From contig CATPAX010000049.1 in NCBI GenBank assembly GCA_955652215.1, positions 1 through 6,692 on the forward strand: a stretch of 6,692 bases of DNA, given 5' to 3'. Below are positions 1 through 5,239 of the stretch, piece after piece. Below the pieces are notes generated by a model that saw only the letters and a list, made by a program, of their open reading frames with translations, was not told the origin of the DNA and did no database searches. The position numbers and the translations under genes are program-made. The stretch is from an uncultured Solirubrobacteraceae bacterium. Lineage in GTDB: Bacteria > Actinomycetota > Thermoleophilia > Solirubrobacterales > Solirubrobacteraceae. How positions within the stretch are numbered: position 1 is the stretch's first letter; each line of letters begins with the position of its first letter.

Positions 1-1
1 C

Positions 2-730
2 GGCACTCTCAGCGACCCGACCAGACGGGCTGAGCTCCAGCGCCGCATCGACGCCAGCCCCGAGCTGAGCGCCACCTACGAGCGCGAGCGACGCGTCGTG
101 CTGGCGCTCAGCGAGGCGCGTGGCGAGCGTGCGCCCGCGGGTCTGCGGATGCGGATCGACACCGCCCGTCCGAGCGCCCGCACCCGGGCACGCCTGAGAC
201 TCAGCTATGGACTCGCGCTGGCGGGAGGGATCGCCGCTGTACTTCTCGTGCTCGCGCTTGCGCTGCCGGGAGGACCCGGCGGACCGTCGGTCTCGCAGGC
301 TGCGGCATTGGCACTGAAAGGCGCCGATGCGCCGGCGCCGGCCCTCGATCCGGCGGCTCCGGAAGCCCGGCTCGAGCAAAGCGTGCGGGCTGTGTACTTC
401 CCGAACTGGGCCTGGGACGTCGGCTGGAAGGCAATTGGGCAGCGCACGGACAGCCTCTCCGGGAGGAAGGCCGTCACCGTGTACTACAAGCGAGGCAGCC
501 AGGTCGTCGCATACACGATCGTCGACCGTCCGGCGCTGCGCCAGCCGGCGGCCAGCGCCACAGGGATAGGTGGGAGGGAGTACCGCACGCTGCGCCTCAG
601 CGGCCGGATCGTGGTCACCTGGCGGCGCGACGGGCAAACCTGCGTGCTCTCGGGCACGCATGCGAGCCCTCGTGTCCTTCGCACGCTGGCGTCATGGGAC
701 GGTCCGCGGCTCCGTGCCGCGCGCCCCTAG
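2..730 (+). CDS. Membrane-anchored probable anti-sigma factor (5' end outside window)
   Basis: The frame is open from base 2, so the gene begins upstream of the window. A GTG at 98 is internal, because the 32 codons before it already read as protein resembling the N-terminal domain of anti-sigma factors (DGTLS-like opening as GTLSDPTRR, then RIDASPEL and a charged ERERR helix). One transmembrane helix follows at about 203-268 (YGLALAGGIAAVLLVLALAL). The C-terminal part, about 150 residues, should lie outside the membrane. It contains AWDVGWKAIGQRTD, GRKAVTVYYKRG and VVTWRRDGQTCVLSG, which I associate with anti-sigma-like proteins of Thermoleophilia. No HxxxCxxC zinc motif is seen in the visible part. 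A soluble N-terminus, one helix and an outer sensor domain fit sequestration of an ECF sigma factor at the inner membrane face. The gene converges on the ECF sigma gene at 758-1267. Its cognate sigma could be that one or one lying upstream of the window. The membrane topology is clear; the anti-sigma role is inferred. Confidence 0.7.
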   Translation, partial: GTLSDPTRRAELQRRIDASPELSATYERERRVVLALSEARGERAPAGLRMRIDTARPSARTRARLRLSYGLALAGGIAAVLLVLALALPGGPGGPSVSQAAALALKGADAPAPALDPAAPEARLEQSVRAVYFPNWAWDVGWKAIGQRTDSLSGRKAVTVYYKRGSQVVAYTIVDRPALRQPAASATGIGGREYRTLRLSGRIVVTWRRDGQTCVLSGTHASPRVLRTLASWDGPRLRAARP

Positions 731-737
731 TGGATCC

Positions 738-750
738 CCCCGAACAGGGG
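738..750. terminator. Weak GC hairpin between convergent genes
   Basis: CCCC (738-741), a GAACA loop and GGGG (747-750) form a 4-bp stem in the 27-bp gap between the stop codons of the anti-sigma and sigma genes. The GGGG can instead pair with the CCCCC right after it or other nearby C-runs. No T-tract follows on either strand, so this is only a possible bidirectional transcription end. Confidence 0.2.
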
Positions 751-757
751 CCCCCGC

Positions 758-1267
758 CTAGGTCTGGGGCGATTCTCGCTGCAGCGTGCCGGCGAGGCGC
801 TGGCGGGCGCGATGCAGTCGCGTCGTGATCGTCGCCTCGCGGACGTTCAGCGCTCGCGCGGCCTCACGGTAGGAAAGCCCCACGAGGTCTATGGCGATCA
901 ACGCGTCGCGGAAGTCCTCGGGGAGCTCTGAGATGGCGCCGAAGAGCTCCGCCGACGCGATCCGGGATTCAGGCTGGACCGCGGAGCGGTCCTCCACGAT
1001 GTCGAGGTCATCGGGAAGAGGCGTGGTCCTCGGTCGGCGGGCGGCCGTTCGGCGCTGGCTGAAGAACGTGTTTCGCAGCACCCGAAGCAGATAGCCGATG
1101 TCGTCTTCGGAGCGAAGCATCCTCGGCTTGCGCAGGACGCGCGCGAACGTCTCCTGGACCAGGTCCTCCGCTTCTTCTCGGGATCCGCACAGACCCCAGG
1201 CCGCACGGTATAGGCGGTCGATGTGATCGCCGAGGGTCTTAGGATCAAGCTGACGTTCGGTTGCCAT
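758..1267 (-). CDS. ECF (extracytoplasmic function) RNA polymerase sigma factor
   Basis: This is a 169-residue two-domain sigma-70 protein that would direct core RNA polymerase to a small promoter set. Region 2 spans about residues 13-72, with the core-binding and -10-reading signature HIDRLYRAAWGLCGS then EEAEDLVQETFARVLR, ending in YLLRVLRNTFFSQRR. A short acidic linker (PDDLDIVED) follows. Region 4 covers about 107-160 (SELPEDFRDALIAIDLVGLS), with the helix-turn-helix YREAARALNVREATITTRLHRARQRL reading the -35 element. Length and domain order match ordinary ECF factors, with no extra C-terminal domain. The ATG at 1267 lies just before region 2 and is the natural start. No Shine-Dalgarno is visible, but it lies 28 bp after the citrate synthase stop on the same strand, so read-through from that gene is plausible. 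It faces the membrane anti-sigma candidate. Family is certain; regulon and inducing signal are unknown. Confidence 0.95.
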   Translation of the reverse strand: MATERQLDPKTLGDHIDRLYRAAWGLCGSREEAEDLVQETFARVLRKPRMLRSEDDIGYLLRVLRNTFFSQRRTAARRPRTTPLPDDLDIVEDRSAVQPESRIASAELFGAISELPEDFRDALIAIDLVGLSYREAARALNVREATITTRLHRARQRLAGTLQRESPQT

Positions 1268-1295
1268 GGCCGGACGGTGGCGGCCGCGCCCGCCG

Positions 1296-2387
1296 TCACT
1301 CTCGCAGATCGGAAAGGGGGCGCGGTCCCGGGCCGACGTACTTGGCCGTAGGACGGATCAGACGACCTTCGCGCTTTTGCTCGAGGATGTGTGCCGACCA
1401 TCCCGCGGTCCGCCCGCAAGTGAACATCGGCGTGAACAGCTCCGGCTGAACCTGGGCGTAGTCGAGCACAACGGCGGACCAGAACTCGACGTTCGTCGCC
1501 AGCACGCGATCCGGGTGTCGTGCCGCGAGCTCTGCGAGCGCAGCTTGCTCGAGCGCCTCTGCTACCTCGACACGGGGAGACCCCAGCCGCTGCGCCGTTC
1601 GACGCAGCACGCCCGCCCGTGGGTCCTCCGCTCGATAGACCCGGTGACCGAAGCCCATCAGCCGCTCGCCCCGGTCGAGCACGGCGTTGACATATGCCGT
1701 GGCGTCGCCGCTTACCTCGACGTCGTCGAGCATGCTCAGAACGCGCGAGGGAGCGCCGCCGTGAAGCGGTCCGGACAGCGCCCCGACTGCAGCCGACAGT
1801 GCCGCCGCTACATCGGCGCCGGTCGACGCGACGACGCGCGCGGTGAACGTCGAGGCGTTCATGCCATGCTCGGCGGCCGAGATCCAGTAGGCGTCGATCG
1901 CCTCCACGTGGCGCGGGTCAGCTTCCCCTCGCCAGCGGATCAAGAAGCGCTCGGCGATCGACCTTCCAGTGTCGACTTCTCGCTGCGGGACTGGTGGCTT
2001 GCCGATTCCTCGCGCTGACTGCGCGACGAATGACAGCGTCATCACCGAAGCTCGGGCAAGGTTCTCGCGCGTTTGCTCCTCCGAGATATCGATCAGCTGC
2101 CCGAAACCCCACTGCGGCGCAAGCATCGCGAGTGCGGCCTGCACATCCACCCGTGGATCGCCCGAGCGTACGCTGAGCGGATGTGGCTCCGCAGGCATCA
2201 GCCCTGGGCGGAGCTTCCCGTCCACCAGCAGCCCCCACACCGCGGCGAACGGCACTGTTCCGACGAGCTCCTCGATGTCGACTCCCCGATAGCGCAGCGC
2301 GCCGCCGGCCCGGTCGGGCTCGGCGATCTCGGTCGCGAAGGCGACGACGCCTTCGAGCCCGGACTGAACCTCCGAGATCGCGCTCAT
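1296..2387 (-). CDS. Citrate synthase (short actinobacterial CitA-like / citrate synthase 2 type)
   Basis: It condenses acetyl-CoA with oxaloacetate to give citrate in the cytoplasm, the entry step of the TCA cycle. The 363-residue length fits the short, dimer-forming bacterial type, not the longer E. coli GltA type. Landmarks in order: GLEGVVAFATEIAE and GGALRYRGVDIEELV (residues 10-42), AEHGMNAST with His174 (substrate-binding His, pig His238), GPLHGGAP with His209 (pig His274), GFGHRVYR with His248 (pig His320), NVEFWSAV with Glu301 where the catalytic Asp (pig Asp375) normally sits, then FTCGRTAGWSAHILEQ with Arg326 and LIRPTAKYVGP with the C-terminal substrate Arg. The ATG at 2387 places the GLEGVV motif at the usual distance from the N-terminus, and an in-frame stop occurs about 31 codons upstream with no ATG or GTG between. 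A weak GGGGA lies 6 nt before it. The sigma gene follows closely, and the amidase is divergent. 2-methylcitrate synthase activity cannot be excluded by sequence. Confidence 0.94.
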   Translation of the reverse strand: MSAISEVQSGLEGVVAFATEIAEPDRAGGALRYRGVDIEELVGTVPFAAVWGLLVDGKLRPGLMPAEPHPLSVRSGDPRVDVQAALAMLAPQWGFGQLIDISEEQTRENLARASVMTLSFVAQSARGIGKPPVPQREVDTGRSIAERFLIRWRGEADPRHVEAIDAYWISAAEHGMNASTFTARVVASTGADVAAALSAAVGALSGPLHGGAPSRVLSMLDDVEVSGDATAYVNAVLDRGERLMGFGHRVYRAEDPRAGVLRRTAQRLGSPRVEVAEALEQAALAELAARHPDRVLATNVEFWSAVVLDYAQVQPELFTPMFTCGRTAGWSAHILEQKREGRLIRPTAKYVGPGPRPLSDLRE

Positions 2388-2458
2388 CGCAGTCCCCAGC
2401 CGCCCGCGGCCGCGAACGCGCGCAGCGGCTGTCCGGTGTTGGGTCCTCGCGCGGGCAT
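2384..2458 (-). CDS. Possible 24-codon leader ORF translationally coupled to citrate synthase
   Basis: An ATG at 2458 opens a 24-residue reading frame, MPARGPNTGQ then PLRAFAAAGGWGLR, whose TGA stop overlaps the citrate synthase ATG as ATGA. That 4-nt overlap is the classic geometry of translational coupling. A TAGCCT hexamer (2475-2470) ends 11 nt before this ATG, giving a very short predicted leader. No homolog is known to me, and the frame continues open as an antisense shadow of the amidase gene, so it may be chance in GC-rich DNA. If not translated, the stretch is simply citrate synthase 5' UTR. Confidence 0.2.
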   Translation of the reverse strand: MPARGPNTGQPLRAFAAAGGWGLR

Positions 2459-2469
2459 CGAGATCAGAA

Positions 2470-2475
2470 AGGCTA
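2470..2475 (-). promoter_or_regulatory. Candidate -10 hexamer for citrate synthase transcript
   Basis: TAGCCT on the minus strand matches the actinobacterial TANNNT consensus and is the only such hexamer I find in the immediate upstream region of citrate synthase. The predicted transcript start is near 2463, about 75 nt ahead of the ATG at 2387. A TTGACC (2484-2479) lies nearby but only 3 bp away, which is too close to serve as the matching -35. Confidence 0.25.
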
Positions 2476-2512
2476 GATGGTCAACCCTCGAGGTGGCTCG
2501 TGCCGGGGGTGG

Positions 2513-2541
2513 CCTACCCTCGGAGCGGCGCCGGATAGGCT
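2513..2541 (+). promoter_or_regulatory. Candidate promoter giving a leaderless amidase mRNA
   Basis: TAGGCT (2536-2541) matches TANNNT and ends 7 nt before the GTG at 2549, so transcription would begin at or next to the start codon. CCTACCC (2513-2519) starts 23 bp upstream of the hexamer, in the -35 region, and the same heptamer sits 21 bp upstream of the SDR gene's -10. There is no TTGACA-like box. Confidence 0.4.
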
Positions 2542-2548
2542 TAGCTTC

Positions 2549-3982
2549 GTGGTGGAGGTGTCGTTCCTGTCGGCGACTCAGCTGGCCGAGCTTGTCCGCT
2601 CGGGCGAGCTGACTGCCCGTGAGCTCGTTGAGGCGACACTTCGCAGGATCGACGAGCTCGATCCGACGGTGCGTGCGTTCACGCATGTCGCTCACGATTC
2701 CGCGCTTGCCGCGGCGGACGCCATTCCCGCCGGAGACCCGCGCCCGTTCGCGGGAGTGCCGATCGCTATCAAGGACAACCGTCCGGTGGCGGGGATGCCG
2801 ATCACGATGGGCAGCGACCTGTTTGGCGACGCGATCGCCCCTCACGACGCGTTCGTGGTGCGCAGAATGCGTCAGGCCGGCTTCGTGATCGTCGGCAAGA
2901 CGAGCATGCCGGAGATGGGGATCCTTCCCACCACGGAGCCCCGCCGGTTCGGTCCCACCCACAACCCCTGGGCGCTTGACCGCACGCCTGGTGGGTCGAG
3001 CGGAGGTGCGGCTGCTGCGGTCGCTGCCGGTATGGTCCCGATCGCCCATGGAAACGACGGCGGCGGGTCGATCAGGATCCCCGCTGCCTGCTGTGGGCTC
3101 GTCGGCCTCAAGCCGGCCCGCGGGAGGGTGTCGGTCGGCCCCGACGCTGGCCACAGCTTCCTCGTCAGCGACGGCGTGCTGAGCAGAACCGTGGCGGACA
3201 CGACGCACGCGCTGGACGTGATCGCTGGCTATGAGCCTGGCGACGCAAGCTTCGCGCCCCCACCCGTTGGTCCGTATCGAGAGCTCGCCGCCGTCGACCC
3301 CGGGCCGCTGCGCGTGGGCCTGGCGCTGGCGGCGCCGCTCGACGGTGCGGAGCTCGACCTGGTCAGCGAGCGAGCCGCACTCGACGCGGCTTCCCTGCTC
3401 GAGACGCTCGGCCACCAAGTCGAGGAGGTGAATCCTCCCTGGCGTCAGGAGGGGCTGCTGTCGGACTTCACGCGCGCTTTCGGGCCATTGGTGTCGGTTG
3501 TTACCTGGCTCGGGGGAATGCTTGCGGGCCGTGATCCGACGGCGGACGACGTCGAGCCGCTCACCTGGGAGATGTACGAGCGCGCCCGTGCTCAGGACAC
3601 GATCAGCTTTCTGGTCGCGGAGAGCCGGCTCGAGGCACTGGCGCGGACATTCGTCACGTGGATGTCCTCGTACGACGTGCTGCTGACCCCAGCGCTCGCC
3701 TCGCGTCCGGTGAAGATCGGTGAGATCCATGGGCGCGGCCCGGACCCATGGGGGAATTTCCGGCGCTCGGGATATTTCACCCCGTACACGGCGATCGTCA
3801 ACGTAACCGGCCAGCCCGCGATCACCCTCCCGCTGTATCACGGCTCCGATGGGCTGCCGCTCGCCGTTCAGCTGATCGGACCCCCTGCTCGTGAAGAGCT
3901 CCTGCTGAGCCTGGCGGGGCAGCTCGAAGTCGCGCTGCCGTGGGCGGGACGGCGGCCGGAGCTAGCTGCGCAGGCTGTTTGA
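2549..3982 (+). CDS. Amidase-signature (AS) family amidohydrolase
   Basis: It hydrolyses a carboxamide, releasing ammonia or an amine; the substrate cannot be read from sequence. The Ser-cisSer-Lys catalytic triad is complete. With GTG 2549 as codon 1, Lys75 lies in FAGVPIAIKDN, the cis-Ser is Ser151 in PGGSSGG, and the nucleophile is Ser174 in DGGGSIRIPAACCGLVGLKP. The C-terminal part has the usual DVLLTPALASRP and the TAIVNVTGQPAITLPL block. At 477 residues it is of normal AS length. The frame is open back to an ATG at 2477, but those 24 extra residues (MVNPRGGSCRGWPT onward) look unlike the family, and a -10-like TAGGCT lies inside them. SFLSATQLAELVRSGELTAREL is the typical AS N-terminus. 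GTGs at 2552 and 2558 are alternative starts. No export signal is visible, so it is probably cytoplasmic. It is not in an operon: citrate synthase is divergent and the SDR gene convergent. It resembles general amidase or cyclic-dimer (NylA-like) hydrolases more than GatA, and no gatB or gatC is adjacent. Confidence 0.92.
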   Translation: MVEVSFLSATQLAELVRSGELTARELVEATLRRIDELDPTVRAFTHVAHDSALAAADAIPAGDPRPFAGVPIAIKDNRPVAGMPITMGSDLFGDAIAPHDAFVVRRMRQAGFVIVGKTSMPEMGILPTTEPRRFGPTHNPWALDRTPGGSSGGAAAAVAAGMVPIAHGNDGGGSIRIPAACCGLVGLKPARGRVSVGPDAGHSFLVSDGVLSRTVADTTHALDVIAGYEPGDASFAPPPVGPYRELAAVDPGPLRVGLALAAPLDGAELDLVSERAALDAASLLETLGHQVEEVNPPWRQEGLLSDFTRAFGPLVSVVTWLGGMLAGRDPTADDVEPLTWEMYERARAQDTISFLVAESRLEALARTFVTWMSSYDVLLTPALASRPVKIGEIHGRGPDPWGNFRRSGYFTPYTAIVNVTGQPAITLPLYHGSDGLPLAVQLIGPPAREELLLSLAGQLEVALPWAGRRPELAAQAV

Positions 3983-4004
3983 TCCGGGAGGCGCTCCAGG
4001 CAAC

Positions 4005-4020
4005 GGCAGCACACGCTGCT
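4005..4020. terminator. Hairpin between convergent amidase and SDR genes
   Basis: GCAGC (4006-4010), loop ACAC, and GCTGC (4015-4019) form a 5-bp stem extended by a G-U pair. A smaller stem, GGAG-gcg-CTCC, lies at 3987-3997. Both are in the 48-bp gap between facing stop codons, the right place for a bidirectional terminator, but there is no T-tract on either side. Confidence 0.35.
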
Positions 4021-4030
4021 CGAGACGGTG

Positions 4031-4918
4031 CTAGCCGCCGAGCACGTCGGCCATCCGCTGAGGTCTCACCCCAAGTGCCTCGGCATCCGCTCTACCACGG
4101 CTCGCGATCAGAGGAACCCCCAGCAGCTCGACCTCGTCCCAGGTCGCGAACGCCCTCGGTCCCATCATCAGTTCGATCAGCTCCAGTGCACGCCTGACGA
4201 GCCCCAAATGCACGTGCACGAGCGGACGGCTGCGGCCAAAGGAGCGCAAGGCGACGCGGACGATCTGCTCATGGGTGAGGACCTCGGGGCCGGCCAGCTC
4301 GAACCGGGCGCCCGGCGAGCGGTCCTCTGCCGAGCCCCCGGGCAGCGCCGAGATCACGCAGTCGGCGACATCTTCTGCCCAGATCGGCTGGAAGGGAGCC
4401 CTCCCGGGGCCGGCAACCGGCACTATCGGTAGCAGCGACAGCCGTTCGAGAATTCGCAGGAAAGGGTCCCCCGGGGAATACACAAAGCCCGGTGCAAAGA
4501 TCGTATGGGCGAGCGACGAGGCGACCACAGCCTGCTCTGCGATCGCCTTGGCGCGCATCAGCCGAGTGGGGCCCTGCGTAGATGCCCCGAGCGTCGAAAA
4601 GAACAGGAAACGCTGCACGTCGGCGCGCTCCGCGGCCTCGATTAGCCGCATCGTTGCCACCCCCGTGAGCTCCTCGATCGGTCCTCCTGGCTGGTCGCGA
4701 ATTGCGCCCGCGAGATGAACGACCGTGTCTACTCCCCGAAGGGCATGGCGGAACGACGTCGGATCGCCAAGCTCGCCGAGAGCGATCTGGACCCGCACTC
4801 GTTCGGCTCCGAGCCGGCGGGGATCCCGCACCAGGCAGCGGACCGGTGTCCCGGCGGCGGTGAGTCGCCTGAGTAGCGGGAGGCCGATCGTGCCCGTCGC
4901 ACCGGTCAGCAGCAGCAC
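4031..4918 (-). CDS. NAD(P)-binding atypical SDR (NmrA / NDUFA9-like epimerase fold)
   Basis: The 295-residue protein has a Rossmann fold. TGATGTIG (residues 5-12) is the dinucleotide-binding loop, CLVRDPRRL (28-36) the end of beta-2 with an Arg that often accompanies NADP preference, LGELGDPTSF (48-57) the adenine-side loop, and VDTVVHLAGA (63-72) beta-4. FLFFSTLGAS (104-113) carries the SDR Ser. At the YxxxK position the sequence is LMRAK: Lys124 is present but Leu120 replaces Tyr. Later come PGFVYSPGDPFL and PFQPIWAEDVADCVISAL, typical of NDUFA9-like sugar-nucleotide-epimerase relatives. These proteins act in quinone or lipid metabolism, as redox sensors or as assembly factors; the true role here is unknown. 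The GTG at 4918 puts the glycine motif at the N-terminus as expected. No Shine-Dalgarno precedes it, but TAGATT ends 6 nt upstream, suggesting leaderless translation. It is transcribed alone, convergent with the amidase. The last 80 residues are mostly helical and unassigned. Confidence 0.88.
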   Translation of the reverse strand: MLLLTGATGTIGLPLLRRLTAAGTPVRCLVRDPRRLGAERVRVQIALGELGDPTSFRHALRGVDTVVHLAGAIRDQPGGPIEELTGVATMRLIEAAERADVQRFLFFSTLGASTQGPTRLMRAKAIAEQAVVASSLAHTIFAPGFVYSPGDPFLRILERLSLLPIVPVAGPGRAPFQPIWAEDVADCVISALPGGSAEDRSPGARFELAGPEVLTHEQIVRVALRSFGRSRPLVHVHLGLVRRALELIELMMGPRAFATWDEVELLGVPLIASRGRADAEALGVRPQRMADVLGG

Positions 4919-4924
4919 TGCTGG

Positions 4925-4951
4925 AATCTATTAGCTGCGGGATCGGGTAGG
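4925..4951 (-). promoter_or_regulatory. Candidate promoter giving a leaderless SDR mRNA
   Basis: On the minus strand TAGATT (4930-4925) fits TANNNT and is followed by six bases and then the GTG start at 4918. CCTACCC (4951-4945) begins 21 bp upstream of it, close to the position of the identical heptamer in the amidase promoter. An overlapping TAATAG (4933-4928) is the alternative hexamer. Confidence 0.45.
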
Positions 4952-4979
4952 CGCCGGCAGTGAGCACGGGCACCATCGA

Positions 4980-5153
4980 GCTTTTTTTTTCATCATCGCC
5001 GACCTGGCGATCTCCGTGCCCGTGATCGGGGACGGAGTGCTCGCCGATCTAGCGGGGGTCCGACCCGCCGGCCTGATCTTCGCCGGCGTCATGGCGAGCC
5101 TTGCGGCGGTGACGCTGGTGCTGCTCGTTCGATCACGCGCAACGGAGTCTTGA
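4980..5153 (+). pseudogene. C-terminal remnant of an MFS transporter
   Basis: Bases 4980-5150 read as AFFFIIADLAIS, VPVIGDGVLADLAGVR, PAGLIFAGVM, ASLAAVTLVLLVRSRATES and then TGA. This matches the last two helices of major facilitator transporters: the helix 11 pattern AFFxxAYLxxSxPVIGxG with a short loop, then helix 12 and a basic cytoplasmic tail. The frame is open only back to 4935. It has no ATG or GTG ahead of the helix 11 segment, and the residues before 4980 (SEHGHHR) do not resemble MFS. About six-sevenths of a usual MFS gene is therefore missing, and the breakpoint lies at or just before the T9 tract. The Asp in IIADLAIS, where Tyr is usual, may be decay. It lies in the 321-bp stretch (4919-5239) that otherwise contains only the SDR promoter and the ferredoxin leader. 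A short membrane peptide is an unlikely alternative. The identification is by eye. Confidence 0.5.
4982..4990. repeat. T9 homopolymer tract
   Basis: Nine consecutive T occur in a strongly GC-rich background. The tract sits at the left edge of the MFS remnant. No stable hairpin precedes it, so it does not look like an intrinsic terminator. Confidence 0.9.
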
Positions 5154-5165
5154 GCGCCATGTACG

Positions 5166-5171
5166 TAGAAT
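5166..5171 (+). promoter_or_regulatory. Candidate -10 hexamer for ferredoxin
   Basis: TAGAAT matches TANNNT and is AT-rich for this DNA. The predicted transcript start is near 5178, giving a leader of about 62 nt before the ATG at 5240. The -35 region (around 5143-5148, CGGAGT) has no recognisable box. The hexamer lies just after the stop of the MFS remnant. Confidence 0.35.
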
Positions 5172-5181
5172 CCGTGCCTGT

Positions 5182-5206
5182 CGGGACTCGGTAGTCCGGC
5201 GTCCCG
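5182..5206 (+). promoter_or_regulatory. Two mutually exclusive hairpins in the ferredoxin leader
   Basis: CGGGAC (5182-5187) pairs perfectly with GTCCCG (5201-5206) around a 13-nt loop. GGACT (5184-5188) can instead pair with AGTCC (5193-5197) around a CGGT tetraloop. The two stems share GGAC, so only one can form at a time. They lie about 34 nt ahead of the ferredoxin ATG. Regulation is speculative; it may be only a stabilising 5' stem. Confidence 0.3.
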
Positions 5207-5239
5207 GAACTGAACCTGAAAGGGAACTAGAGAAACCCC

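Noticed and set aside
1279..1294. GGCGG/CCGCC hairpin between citrate synthase and sigma genes as a terminator
   Set aside because: The stem is short, has no T-tract, and lies in very GC-rich sequence where such pairings are frequent.
1266..2018. 250-codon open frame antisense to citrate synthase
   Set aside because: The opposite strand encodes citrate synthase with all its motifs; this frame is a codon-bias shadow and shows no domain.
2479..2484. TTGACC as a -35 box for citrate synthase
   Set aside because: It is only 3 bp from the TAGCCT hexamer, and nothing like TANNNT occurs at 16-18 bp spacing.
2486..2493. CCTCGAGG palindrome between citrate synthase and amidase as an operator
   Set aside because: An 8-bp palindrome is expected by chance about every few hundred bases, and its arms do not extend.
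2384..3841. 485-codon open frame antisense to the amidase
   Set aside because: It is the mirror of a clearly functional amidase in GC-rich DNA. Its residues are low-complexity Arg/Gly/Asp/His-rich text without any recognisable domain.
4269..4976. 235-codon minus-strand frame overlapping the SDR gene
   Set aside because: It is an alternate frame of the SDR gene, rich in Arg/Pro/Gly/Ala and without motifs; the SDR frame has the TGATGTIG loop and family features.
4963..4990. T9 tract as an intrinsic terminator
   Set aside because: Only a 3-bp AGC/GCT stem precedes it, and no intact plus-strand gene ends just upstream.
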